In this document: piece after piece, positions 7,498-15,166 of the stretch
Numbering within the stretch: position 1 is the stretch's first letter
How the letters are laid out: each line of letters starts with the position of its first letter
DNA from: an uncultured Collinsella sp.
GTDB taxonomy: Bacteria; Actinomycetota; Coriobacteriia; Coriobacteriales; Coriobacteriaceae
NCBI GenBank assembly: GCA_934654765.1
Contig: CAKUGX010000020.1
Span: 1-22,533 of the forward strand
DNA: 22,533 bases
Direction: 5' to 3'
Translations under genes and position numbers: made by a program
The notes under the pieces: model-generated
The model's database searches: none
Told to the model about the DNA's origin: nothing
The model's input: only the letters and a program-made list of their open reading frames with translations

Positions 7498-8574
7498 ATG
7501 AGTCTGATTGATGATCTGGTCAAACTCGAGGAAGAGGCCAAGGAGCTCGTCGCAGGCGCCGACGACGCCGCCAAGCTCGAGGCTGCGCGCGTTGAGCTGC
7601 TCGGCCGCAAGGGTCGCATCACCGGCCTGATGCGCATGATGGGCAAGCTCGCCCCCGAGGATCGCCCCGTCATGGGCAAGCGCGCCAACGAGATGCGCCA
7701 GCTGATCGAGGGTATGCTCGACGAGCGCACGACCGAGATGAAGGCCGCTGCCCTCAAGCACGCGCTTGAGCACGAGGCCGTCGACATCACGCTGCCGGGC
7801 ATCCGTCCGCAGATCGGTCACCAGCACCTGATCAAGCAGATCATCGAGGAGGCCGAGGACATCTTCTGCGGCATCGGCTACACCGTCGAATCCGGCCCCA
7901 TGGTCGACACCTCCTACTACAACTTCACCGCGCTCAACGCGCCCATGGATCACCCGAGCCGCTCGGCCCGCGACACGTTCTACGTGGTCGACAACAATCC
8001 CGGCAGCGTCGCGCACCCCGAGGCACATGCCCATGGCGAGTCCGACGTGCTGCTGCGCACCCAGACCTCGGGCGTGCAGATTCACACCATGGAGGCGCAG
8101 AAGCCGCCCATCTACATGATCTGCCCGGGCACCGTCTACCGTCCCGACACGGCCGATGCCTGCCACCTGCCGCAGTTCAACCAGATCGAGGGCCTGGTCG
8201 TCGACGAGGGCATCACCTTCGGCGACCTCAAGGGCACGCTCGACTACTTTGTTAAGTGCATGTTTGGCGAGGACCGTAAGACGCGTTACCGCCCGCACTT
8301 CTTCCCCTTCACCGAACCCAGCTGCGAGGTGGACGTGAGCTGCCACGTCTGCGGCGGCAAGGGCTGCAACTTCTGCAAGCACAGCGGCTGGATCGAGATC
8401 CTGGGCTGCGGCATGGTCGACCCCAACGTCCTCATCAATTGCGGCATCGACCCCGAGAAGTACACCGGCTTCGCCTTTGGCATTGGCGCCGAGCGCGTCG
8501 CGGCCCTGCGCTACGACCTGCCCGACCTCAGAACTCTCATGACTGGCGATATGCGCTTCCTGAACCAATTTTAG
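7498..8574 (+). CDS. pheS: Phenylalanyl-tRNA synthetase alpha subunit
   Basis: The catalytic alpha subunit of the alpha2-beta2 class II PheRS, which charges tRNA-Phe. The 358-residue length is normal. An N-terminal coiled coil (about 1-95) is followed by the catalytic core: LPGIRPQIGHQHL (99-111), HPSRSARDTFY (152-162), motif 2 as YRPDTADACHLPQFNQIEG (214-232) and motif 3 as GFAFGIGAERVAALRY (324-339). A four-cysteine cluster C282, C285, C290 and C293 precedes GWIEILGCGMV, as in many bacterial PheS. The ATG at 7498 follows AAAGGGAAG closely and agrees with family N-termini; the frame extends upstream into the T-box leader and is not translated there. pheT follows after 163 nt, unusually far because a palindrome sits between them. 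Confidence 0.97.
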   Translation: MSLIDDLVKLEEEAKELVAGADDAAKLEAARVELLGRKGRITGLMRMMGKLAPEDRPVMGKRANEMRQLIEGMLDERTTEMKAAALKHALEHEAVDITLPGIRPQIGHQHLIKQIIEEAEDIFCGIGYTVESGPMVDTSYYNFTALNAPMDHPSRSARDTFYVVDNNPGSVAHPEAHAHGESDVLLRTQTSGVQIHTMEAQKPPIYMICPGTVYRPDTADACHLPQFNQIEGLVVDEGITFGDLKGTLDYFVKCMFGEDRKTRYRPHFFPFTEPSCEVDVSCHVCGGKGCNFCKHSGWIEILGCGMVDPNVLINCGIDPEKYTGFAFGIGAERVAALRYDLPDLRTLMTGDMRFLNQF

Positions 8575-8576
8575 GC

Positions 8577-8672
8577 TTGCCCAGGCACCCCATCTTGGCG
8601 TTCAAACCGTCGCTCGCGTACCTTTAGTACGCGTCGCTCCTCTTTCACGCCAACCTGGGGGCACCTGGACAA
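8577..8672. repeat. 96-bp nested palindrome between pheS and pheT
   Basis: From 3 nt after the pheS stop the sequence folds on itself: CCAGG (8581-8585) with CCTGG (8664-8668), a CCCC/GGGG segment, TTGGCGT (8595-8601) with ACGCCAA (8647-8653), and the core CGCGTAC (8615-8621), loop CTTTA, GTACGCG (8627-8633). There is no T-run. Several mismatches are C-A on the plus strand, which would be G-U wobble in a minus-strand transcript. Confidence 0.6.
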
Positions 8673-8737
8673 CCCTAAGGCGAACGTCTTCATTTGATAC
8701 CCCTCCCTTTGCGGAGATTAAGAACTAGGAGAGCTAC

Positions 8738-11191
8738 ATGCGCGTTTCTTACGACTGGCTCAAGACCATGATCGATATTCCGGAGGATCCCAAGACTCTT
8801 TCGGACGAATATATCCGTACCGGCACCGAGGTCGAGGCGATCGACACCGTGGGCGAGTCCTTCGACCACGTGGTGACCGCCAAGGTGCTCACCAAGGCCC
8901 CGCACCCCGATAGCGACCACATGTATGTGTGCTCGGTCGACGTGGGCGGCAAGAACCTCGACGCCGACGGCAACCCCGCTCCGCTGCAGATCGTCTGCGG
9001 CGCCCAGAACTTCGAGGCCGGCGACCACATCGTTACGGCCATGATCGGCGCTGTCCTGCCCGGCGATGTCAAGATTAAGAAGAGCAAGCTCCGCGGCGTC
9101 GTGTCCATGGGCATGAACTGCTCCGCGCGCGAGCTCGGCCTGGGCGGCGACCATTCGGGCATTATGATCCTGCCCGAGGATACGCCCTGCGGCATGCCGT
9201 TTGCCGAGTACGTGGGCTCGAGCGACACCGTGCTCGACTGCGAGATCACGCCCAATCGTCCCGACTGCCTGTCCATGATCGGTATGGCCCGCGAGACCGG
9301 TGCCATCTTCGACCGCGATTTCCACGTCGAGCTGCCCGCCATCAAGGCCGAGACCGGCCGCGCGACCGACGACGAGCTTTCCGTCGAGATCGCCGACGAG
9401 GGCCTGTGCGACCGCTACGTTGCCCGCATCGTGCGCAACGTCAAGGTCGGCCCGTCGCCCGACTGGATGGTCAAGCGCCTCAACGCCCTGGGCGTGCGCC
9501 CGCACAACAACATCGTCGACATCACCAACTACGTGATGATGCTCACCGGTCAGCCGCTGCACGCCTTTGACCTCGACACCTTTGTCGAGCGCGATGGCCA
9601 TCGCCGCGTGGTGGTCCGCGCTGCCCAGCAGGACGAGAAGTTCACGACCCTCGACGGCGAGGAGCGCGTGCTCGACGCCGGCATGGGCCTGATCACCGAC
9701 GGCGAGCGTCCCGTGGCGCTGGCCGGCGTTATGGGCGGCATGGATTCCGAGATCGAGGACGACACCGTCGACGTGATGGTCGAGAGCGCCTGCTTCAACG
9801 CCGGCCGCACCTCGCACACCAGCCGCGACCTGTCGCTGATCTCCGACGCCTCCATTCGCTTTGAGCGCCAGGTCGACGAGACCGGCTGCGTGGACGTCGC
9901 CAACGTTACTTGCGCCCTCATCGAGGAGATCGCCGGCGGCGAGGTTGCTCCCGGCTACGTGGACGTCTTCCCCGCACCCAAGACCATCGACAGCATCAAG
10001 CTGCGCCTGGCCCGCGTGCACGCCATCTGCGGCGCCGACATCGAGCCCGACTTTATCGAGCGCTCGCTCACCCGCCTGGGCTGCACCGTCGAGCGCGACG
10101 GCGAGGACTTTATGGTCACCCCGCCGAGCTTCCGCCCCGACCTGCCGCGCGAGATCGACCTGATCGAGGAGGTCCTGCGCCTGTGGGGCATGGGCCGCGT
10201 GACGGCGACCATCCCGGCTGCCAAGAATCACATCGGTGGCCTGACCCACGAGCAGAGGCTCACCCGCAAGGTCGGCGAGATTCTGCGCGCCTGCGGCCTT
10301 AACGAGACCACGACCTTTGGCTTTGCCGCACCGGGCGACCTGGAGAAGATCGGTATGTCCACCGAGGGCCGCGGCTGCCCCGTAGTGCTCATGAACCCGC
10401 TGGTGGCCGAACAGACCGAGATGCGCCGCTCGCTGCTGCCGGGCCTGCTGCAGTCCGTGGCCTACAACGAGGCCCACGGCACACCCAACGTTCACCTGTA
10501 CGAGGTCGGCAGCCTGTTCCACGGTCGCGAGAACGCCAGCCTGCCCAAGGAGACCAAGTCCGTGGCGGGCGTGCTTTCGGGCCAGTGGAGCGAGCAGTCC
10601 TGGAACATGAAGTACCGCAAGCTGCGTTTCTTCTTTGGCAAGGGCATTGTCGAGGAGCTGCTCGCCCAGCTGCGCATCGAGAAGGTTCGCTTCCGTCCCG
10701 TCGAGGGCGAGGGCTACGCTTTCTTGCAGCCGGGTCGTGCGGCCGAGGTTCTGTCCGGCGGCACCGTACTGGGCTGGGTCGGCGAGATTCACCCCGAGGC
10801 GCGCGAGGCTTGTGGTATCGATGAAGTCGTCGTTGCCTTTGAGCTCGATCTGGACAAGCTGATCAAGGGCGCCCGCAATCAGGAGAACTACCGTGAGTTC
10901 TCGCAGTACCCGGCTGTTGAGCACGACCTTGCTATCGTGGTCGATAACTCCGTGACCTGCGAGGATCTTGAGCGCCGTATTACCAGCGCCGGCGGCAAGC
11001 TGCTCGAGGGCGTGCGCCTGTTCGACGTCTACCGCGATCCGGTCCGTGTGGGCGTGGGCAAGAAGTCCATGGCCTTTGCGCTTACGTATCGCTCCGACGA
11101 CCACACGCTCACCAGCGAAGAGGTCGAGAAGGCGCACCAGAAGATCGTCACCAAGGTGTGCAAGGGCGTAAACGGCGAGGTTCGCTCATAA
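8738..11191 (+). CDS. pheT: Phenylalanyl-tRNA synthetase beta subunit
   Basis: The beta subunit of PheRS, 817 residues, full length. Domains in order: N-terminal residues MRVSYDWLKTMIDIP; an EMAP/OB-fold tRNA-binding domain (about 40-155, including QIVCGAQNFEAGDHI at 84-98); B3/4 editing region (about 210-400, with RYVARIV and RPHNNIVDITNYVMMLTGQPLHAFD); B5 domain (about 410-485, TPPSFRPDLPREIDLIEEVLR); a class II-like core with ETTTFGFA (523-530) and RRSLLPGLLQ (563-572); and a C-terminal FDX-ACB anticodon-binding domain (about 722-817, from YPAVEHDLAIVVD). The ATG at 8738 has AGGAG a few bases upstream. It is read with pheS under the T-box. A palindromic repeat begins 16 nt after its stop. 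Confidence 0.97.
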   Translation: MRVSYDWLKTMIDIPEDPKTLSDEYIRTGTEVEAIDTVGESFDHVVTAKVLTKAPHPDSDHMYVCSVDVGGKNLDADGNPAPLQIVCGAQNFEAGDHIVTAMIGAVLPGDVKIKKSKLRGVVSMGMNCSARELGLGGDHSGIMILPEDTPCGMPFAEYVGSSDTVLDCEITPNRPDCLSMIGMARETGAIFDRDFHVELPAIKAETGRATDDELSVEIADEGLCDRYVARIVRNVKVGPSPDWMVKRLNALGVRPHNNIVDITNYVMMLTGQPLHAFDLDTFVERDGHRRVVVRAAQQDEKFTTLDGEERVLDAGMGLITDGERPVALAGVMGGMDSEIEDDTVDVMVESACFNAGRTSHTSRDLSLISDASIRFERQVDETGCVDVANVTCALIEEIAGGEVAPGYVDVFPAPKTIDSIKLRLARVHAICGADIEPDFIERSLTRLGCTVERDGEDFMVTPPSFRPDLPREIDLIEEVLRLWGMGRVTATIPAAKNHIGGLTHEQRLTRKVGEILRACGLNETTTFGFAAPGDLEKIGMSTEGRGCPVVLMNPLVAEQTEMRRSLLPGLLQSVAYNEAHGTPNVHLYEVGSLFHGRENASLPKETKSVAGVLSGQWSEQSWNMKYRKLRFFFGKGIVEELLAQLRIEKVRFRPVEGEGYAFLQPGRAAEVLSGGTVLGWVGEIHPEAREACGIDEVVVAFELDLDKLIKGARNQENYREFSQYPAVEHDLAIVVDNSVTCEDLERRITSAGGKLLEGVRLFDVYRDPVRVGVGKKSMAFALTYRSDDHTLTSEEVEKAHQKIVTKVCKGVNGEVRS

Positions 11192-11206
11192 TCTTTGCCG
11201 TTCGGA

Positions 11207-11295
11207 ACCCGCCCCCTGCGGGGTTTTCACGGCAACGTCCTCGCCGCTTCGCGGCTGCGGGATGTTGCCTTAGAAAACCCCTCTCTGGGGCGGGT
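11207..11295. repeat. Palindromic dispersed repeat, copy 1 (after pheT)
   Basis: An 89-bp near-perfect hairpin: ACCCGCCCC (11207-11215) with GGGGCGGGT (11287-11295), GGGGTTTTC (11220-11228) with GAAAACCCC (11273-11281), GGCAACGTCC (11231-11240) with GGATGTTGCC (11260-11269, one G-T wobble), and GCCGC-TTC-GCGGC at the tip (11243-11255). It is homologous to 21257-21349, in the same orientation. No T-run follows. Confidence 0.85.
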
Positions 11296-11301
11296 CCCTG
11301 C

Positions 11302-11397
11302 GTTAACCTTGTTGCGAGCGGACCGCACCTTCTTCCGGGTGATCGGAAAGTTGGGAGTGCATGGGCCTTTATTGGACGGTGCGTGGACCTGGGTTAA
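11302..11397 (+). promoter_or_regulatory. Structured RNA region upstream of cbiM (class unknown)
   Basis: Nested complementary segments can be seen: TTAACC (11303-11308) with GGTTAA (11392-11397), CGCACC (11324-11329) with GGTGCG (11378-11383), and an internal hairpin CTTCCG (11332-11337) with CGGAAAG (11344-11350). CGCACC is also complementary to GGTGCG at 11435-11440, inside the terminator that follows, so an attenuator is conceivable. I do not see the conserved boxes of the cobalamin riboswitch. It may equally be the untranslated tail of pheST. Confidence 0.35.
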
Positions 11398-11415
11398 TAA
11401 CGTACGTATTGCAAG

Positions 11416-11447
11416 GGCGTGCTGCGTTGTGGGCGGTGCGCCTTTTT
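11416..11447 (+). terminator. Intrinsic terminator between pheT and cbiM
   Basis: GGCGTGCTGC (11416-11425), loop GTTGTGG, GCGGTGCGCC (11433-11442): ten RNA pairs, three of them G-U, followed by TTTTT (11443-11447). It lies 70 nt before cbiM and could end pheST transcription or act as an attenuator for the transporter. Confidence 0.65.
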
Positions 11448-11516
11448 GTTAGTATGCAGAGTCGGTATTACGGATTGTTGGAAACGTAACACGCAACGTT
11501 CTGATTGAGAGGGCTC

Positions 11517-12602
11517 ATGCATATTCCCGATAATTATCTGTCCCCGCAGACCGATGCCGTCATGGCGGTGGCGATGGTGCCCGTTTGGGTTCACTGCATC
11601 AAAAAAGTACGCGCCACGCTCGATCGCGAGCACATGGCTTTCCTGGGCATCTGCGCCGCGTTCTCCTTCTTGCTCATGATGTTCAACGTGCCGCTGCCCG
11701 GCGGCACCACGGGTCACGCCGTCGGCGGCGCACTCATCGCGCTGCTGCTGGGCCCCGAGGCCGCGACTATCGCTGTCTCCGTCGCGCTGGCGCTGCAGGC
11801 GCTGCTGTTTGGCGACGGCGGCGTTCTGTCCTTTGGCGCCAACTGCTTTAACATGGCCTTTGTGCTGCCGTTTACCGCTGCTATCGTGTTCCGTGCGCTC
11901 AACAGCCGTCTGCACGACAAGAGCTGGGGCACCTCGGCTTCTGCCATCGTGAGCGGTTGGGTCGGCCTGTGCCTGGCGGCCCTGTGCGCGGCGATCGAGT
12001 TCGGTATTCAGCCGATGCTCTTCACCAACGCTTCGGGCGCTCCGCTGTACTGCCCCTTCCCGCTGTCCGTGGCTATTCCGGCCATGTTGGTCCCGCATAT
12101 GTTGGTTGCCGGCGTGGTCGAGGGCGTGGCGACGGCCGCCATCTACGGTTTCATTAAGAAGACGGCGCCGAGCGTTATCGTCGGTCCCGAGGCCGTCGAT
12201 GGCCAGCTTGCTGCCGAGGGCGCTGCTGCCAAGAAGACCTCGCTGGTCCCCACGCTCATCCTGGTTGCCGTGCTTGTCGTGGCCACGCCGCTGGGCCTGC
12301 TGGCCACGGGTGACGCCTGGGGCGAGTGGGACGCCGAGGGCGCCGCGACCGCCGTTCAGGAGGCTGGCGACGACAGCCTGCAGGCTTCGGTCGGTCTCGA
12401 TACCCCGACCTTTGCCGATGCCCTGCCCACGGGCGATTATCTGCAGGCCTATTCCGAGGAGCAGGGCCTTGGCTTTGCCGGCCAGGCCGCGATGTATATT
12501 CTTTCGGGCGTGATTGGCGTGGCGGTGCTCACCATCGCATTCCGCCTGTTCTCGCTGACGGTCAAGGAAAGCGGTGCTCATGGCAATAGCCGAGCTGCCT
12601 AG
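11517..12602 (+). CDS. cbiM: ECF-type cobalt/nickel transporter substrate-binding protein CbiM with CbiN-like C-terminal part
   Basis: The substrate-specific membrane component of an energy-coupling-factor importer for Co2+ (or Ni2+). The 361-residue protein begins MHIPDNYLSP, the CbiM/NikM N-terminus in which the free amino group and His2 bind the metal; TTGHAVGG (64-71) supplies another conserved histidine. Several hydrophobic segments span about 10-210. The last third (about 243-350) has a membrane helix followed by LLATGDAWGEWD, a soluble loop and a final helix, the layout of CbiN, so M and N are fused as in NikMN-type proteins; no separate cbiN gene is present. The ATG at 11517 follows GAGAGGG; an in-frame TTG at 11505 would lose the exposed Met-His. 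cbiQ overlaps its end by 23 nt. Cobalt versus nickel cannot be decided from sequence. Confidence 0.92.
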   Translation: MHIPDNYLSPQTDAVMAVAMVPVWVHCIKKVRATLDREHMAFLGICAAFSFLLMMFNVPLPGGTTGHAVGGALIALLLGPEAATIAVSVALALQALLFGDGGVLSFGANCFNMAFVLPFTAAIVFRALNSRLHDKSWGTSASAIVSGWVGLCLAALCAAIEFGIQPMLFTNASGAPLYCPFPLSVAIPAMLVPHMLVAGVVEGVATAAIYGFIKKTAPSVIVGPEAVDGQLAAEGAAAKKTSLVPTLILVAVLVVATPLGLLATGDAWGEWDAEGAATAVQEAGDDSLQASVGLDTPTFADALPTGDYLQAYSEEQGLGFAGQAAMYILSGVIGVAVLTIAFRLFSLTVKESGAHGNSRAA

Positions 12603-13416
12603 CTGGCTTGCGGTCGAGCAGCGTTACGAGCCCGTGGGGGCTCGGCATCGTGTGGTGCAAAAGAATGTCCTGCACCTGGCGAGCCTGCTTGAGCGGGTTC
12701 GCCTGGGTGGAGGCGCGCACGAGGGCGGGTCGATGGTCGACCGCGCCCTTTCTTGCGTTTCGGCTCCGGTACGTTTGATGGGGATGTTCGTCTGCGTTCT
12801 GTGCGTGTGTCTGACGCAAAGCCCGCTGTACCTCATGTTGATGGCGGCTATCGCGCTGGTGCTCGTTGCCGTGCGCCCTGTACGCGGGCTGCGCGCGACC
12901 TTTGTGCCGGCGTTGGCTGCCGCGGGGTTTGCCGTGGTTCTGGCACTACCTGCCCTGCTGCTGGGCGCTTCTGCCGCGGGCGCCATGCTCAAAATTGCGC
13001 TCAAGACCTTCATTAATGTGTCGCTGGTGCTGGGCGTTTCGTGGACCCTCACGTGGAGCCGCATGTCGGCGGCGCTCAAGATGCTGCATCTACCCGACGA
13101 AGTTATCTTTACGTTTGATATGGCGCTCAAGCACATCGAGGTGCTGGGTCGCACGGCGCACAATCTGTGCGAATCGGTCATGCTACGCAGCGTTGGCCGT
13201 GCGCCTGAGGGATTTTCGCGCACCGACTCGGTCGCGGGTATCATGGGCATGACCTTTATCAAGGCGATGGAATGCAGCCACGCGATGGACGAGGCTATGC
13301 TTTGCCGCGGCTTTGCCGGTGCGTATCCGGCGCCCGCGCGCGCCGGGTTTGGCTGGCGCGATGCGGTCTATGCGGCCGGCGTGGCGCTGCTGGCAGTGTT
13401 GTGCGCCGTGCTGTAG
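12580..13416 (+). CDS. cbiQ: ECF cobalt/nickel transporter transmembrane protein CbiQ
   Basis: The T component of the importer, linking the substrate-binding protein to the ATPase. The 278-residue protein has hydrophobic segments at about 63-78, 84-100, 108-132, 141-158 and 260-278, and cytoplasmic coupling motifs MLRSVGRAP (201-209) and AMLCRGFAG (239-247), corresponding to the paired A-R-G-type motifs of ECF T proteins. The charged N-terminus and ...KMLHLPDEVIFTFDMALKHIE (167-187) fit CbiQ. Start: ATG at 12580; an in-frame GTG at 12574 is nearer to AAGGAA (12564-12569) and cannot be excluded. The start lies inside cbiM, which indicates translational coupling. Confidence 0.9.
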   Translation: MAIAELPSWLAVEQRYEPVGARHRVVQKNVLHLASLLERVRLGGGAHEGGSMVDRALSCVSAPVRLMGMFVCVLCVCLTQSPLYLMLMAAIALVLVAVRPVRGLRATFVPALAAAGFAVVLALPALLLGASAAGAMLKIALKTFINVSLVLGVSWTLTWSRMSAALKMLHLPDEVIFTFDMALKHIEVLGRTAHNLCESVMLRSVGRAPEGFSRTDSVAGIMGMTFIKAMECSHAMDEAMLCRGFAGAYPAPARAGFGWRDAVYAAGVALLAVLCAVL

Positions 13417-13462
13417 GCGCTGCTGGTTCTGGCTGGGGATGGAAATAGGGAAGGGCGACGTT

Positions 13463-14230
13463 TTGACGATCGATATGAATAGTGCGGCGGGCACGAACGG
13501 TGCGGGCGCCGAGGTCGCGCCGCTCATCGAGCTGCGCGACGTGGTGTTCTCCTATGCGGGGCATACGGTGGTCGACGGCGTTTCGCTGCAGGTCGATCGT
13601 GGTGAACTCGTTGCCCTACTCGGTCCCAACGGCTGCGGTAAGACGACGATTATGCGCCTTATTAACGGCCTTGAACTCGCGGACGCAGGGATATACCTGT
13701 TTGACGGGCACGTGATCGATGCGGCGTTTCTAAGGGATTCCGCGGCCGCTCAACGGTTCCATCAGCGCGTGGGCTTTGTGTTCCAGAACGCCGATGCTCA
13801 GCTGTTCTGTGCCACGGTGGGCGAGGAAGTTGCCTTTGGTCCCGCTCAAATGGGTCTGCCGGCAGACGAGCTTGAGCGCCGCGTGCGCGATGCCATGGAG
13901 CTGTTCCGGGTTGCCGACCTGGCCGATGCCTCGCCCTATCAGCTCTCGGGCGGGCAAAAGAAGCGCGTGGCGCTGGCCGCAGTAGTGTCGATGAACCCAG
14001 ATATCCTGGTGCTGGACGAGCCCACCAACGGGCTCGACGAAGATTCATGCGACATCGTTGTCAACTTCTTGCTGGCCTATGTTGCGGCGGGCAAGACGGT
14101 CTTGATGAGCACACACCACCAGGATTTGGTGCGACGTCTGGGCGCCCGTGCGATCTATATCGATCGATACCACCACGTGGTCGAGGCACCCGTGCCGTCG
14201 TATGGAACCGAAAGCGGCGTCGTCGAATAG
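13463..14230 (+). CDS. cbiO: ECF cobalt/nickel transporter ATP-binding protein CbiO
   Basis: The ABC ATPase that powers the importer. Counting from the chosen start (255 residues): Walker A GPNGCGKTT (54-62), Q-loop Q108 in VFQNADAQLF, signature LSGGQKKR (161-168), Walker B ILVLDEPTNGLD (181-192) and switch histidine H218 in STHHQD. FQNADAQLF and EEVAFGP are typical of the ECF/CbiO subgroup. Only one ATPase gene is present, so a homodimer is expected, as in CbiMNQO. The start is uncertain: TTG at 13463 has AAGGG 7 nt upstream, while the in-frame ATGs at 13439 and 13475 have no well-placed ribosome site. It lies about 46 nt after cbiQ. The stop region is a tandem duplication of TCGAATAG (14223-14238). 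Confidence 0.92.
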   Translation: MTIDMNSAAGTNGAGAEVAPLIELRDVVFSYAGHTVVDGVSLQVDRGELVALLGPNGCGKTTIMRLINGLELADAGIYLFDGHVIDAAFLRDSAAAQRFHQRVGFVFQNADAQLFCATVGEEVAFGPAQMGLPADELERRVRDAMELFRVADLADASPYQLSGGQKKRVALAAVVSMNPDILVLDEPTNGLDEDSCDIVVNFLLAYVAAGKTVLMSTHHQDLVRRLGARAIYIDRYHHVVEAPVPSYGTESGVVE

Positions 14231-14258
14231 TCGAATAGTTGCTGCGTGGAGCATGCGT

Positions 14259-14276
14259 AGCCGCCCGCGCGGCTTT
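14259..14276 (+). terminator. Short hairpin after cbiO, possible terminator
   Basis: AGCCGC (14259-14264), loop CCGC, GCGGCT (14269-14274), then TT. The stem is GC-rich, but the T-run is very short, so termination may be weak. Confidence 0.4.
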
Positions 14277-14317
14277 GCCGTGATGGTATAGTTATCCAGG
14301 TTTTTATGGGGGTGGCT

Positions 14318-15166
14318 ATGCCAAGCTGGAACATTCATATCGCTCAAACGGAGCGTTTGCTGGAGCGCACCGGTGCACTTGCCGATAGCGTCCGCGATCG
14401 CAACGCCTTTTTGTTTGGCTGCGTGGTTCCAGATATCTTTGTGGGCTATATGGTTCCCGGCATCGCCGATCCCATTCCGTACCGCATTACACACTTTGCC
14501 AAGCCCGAGCCTATTCCTAAGCCGCGCGAGCATGAGTTTTGGGATACCTATGTGGCGCCGTTGCTTAAGAGTTCGCCCGCCGGTGCGCCTGCCGCGGCGA
14601 CCTCGATTGTCGAGGAGCGCGAGCGGCTGAATCGCGTGCACTATCCTCAGCGCTATAAGGATGCCGAGCCGGTTGCCGGGCCGGATGCCGGCGAGTTTTC
14701 GCTGGCATCCGAGGACGTGGCACAGTCGTTGCTCGATTTAACGCTGGGCGTCTGGTCGCATCTGGTGGCCGATACCGTATGGAATACGCGCGTGAATCAG
14801 TACCTGGAGGCGCACGGCGGCAAGCCGTGCGAGGAATTCCGTATTAAAAAGCAAGGTGACTTTGACTGGTTTGGTAAGACGCTCGGCATTGTTTCGATTC
14901 CGCGCGCGACCGATCGCCTGTATACTGCGGCGACGCGTTTTGGGCAGTATCCCATCCATAAGGAGTATGTGCTCAAGACCATCGGAGTTATGCACGAGAT
15001 CGTGCGTGAAAACCCCGGTGAGCCCGACCATCCGCCATATCGCCTGCTAACCGAGGAGTTCTTCGATGCAACATTTGCCGAGGTCATCGAGCTGACCGAA
15101 GCCGGTTTTGCCGAGCGCGTAGCCGCCCCCGGTATCCCCGCGGCGCCTCTGATCGCCAGCTGCTAA
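14318..15166 (+). CDS. Zinc-dependent phospholipase C-like protein
   Basis: A 282-residue soluble protein with no signal peptide. It starts MPSWNIHIAQTERLL and has FGCVVPDI (33-40), ITHF (57-60) and LGVWSHLVADTVWN (143-156), where H148 and D152 form the H-x3-D helix motif. A histidine near the N-terminus, a G-x-x-x-P-D turn, a T-H-F/W segment and S-H-x-x-x-D are the metal-ligand pattern of the bacterial Zn_dep_PLPC-like family (related to the S1/P1 nuclease and phospholipase C fold). Substrate is unknown. Start: ATG at 14318, since GGGGGTGG lies a few bases upstream; the ATG at 14306 is in frame but lies ahead of that site. Its stop codon overlaps the stop of the convergent downstream gene by 2 nt. 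Confidence 0.75.
   Translation: MPSWNIHIAQTERLLERTGALADSVRDRNAFLFGCVVPDIFVGYMVPGIADPIPYRITHFAKPEPIPKPREHEFWDTYVAPLLKSSPAGAPAAATSIVEERERLNRVHYPQRYKDAEPVAGPDAGEFSLASEDVAQSLLDLTLGVWSHLVADTVWNTRVNQYLEAHGGKPCEEFRIKKQGDFDWFGKTLGIVSIPRATDRLYTAATRFGQYPIHKEYVLKTIGVMHEIVRENPGEPDHPPYRLLTEEFFDATFAEVIELTEAGFAERVAAPGIPAAPLIASC

Noticed and set aside
8690..11137. 815-codon open frame on the minus strand opposite pheT
   Set aside because: Antisense shadow of pheT; composition is dominated by A, G, H, L and V, with no recognisable domains.
11192..11516. Cobalamin riboswitch before cbiM
   Set aside because: Expected from family context, but the conserved cobalamin-box segments were not found on reading; only an unassigned structured region is reported.
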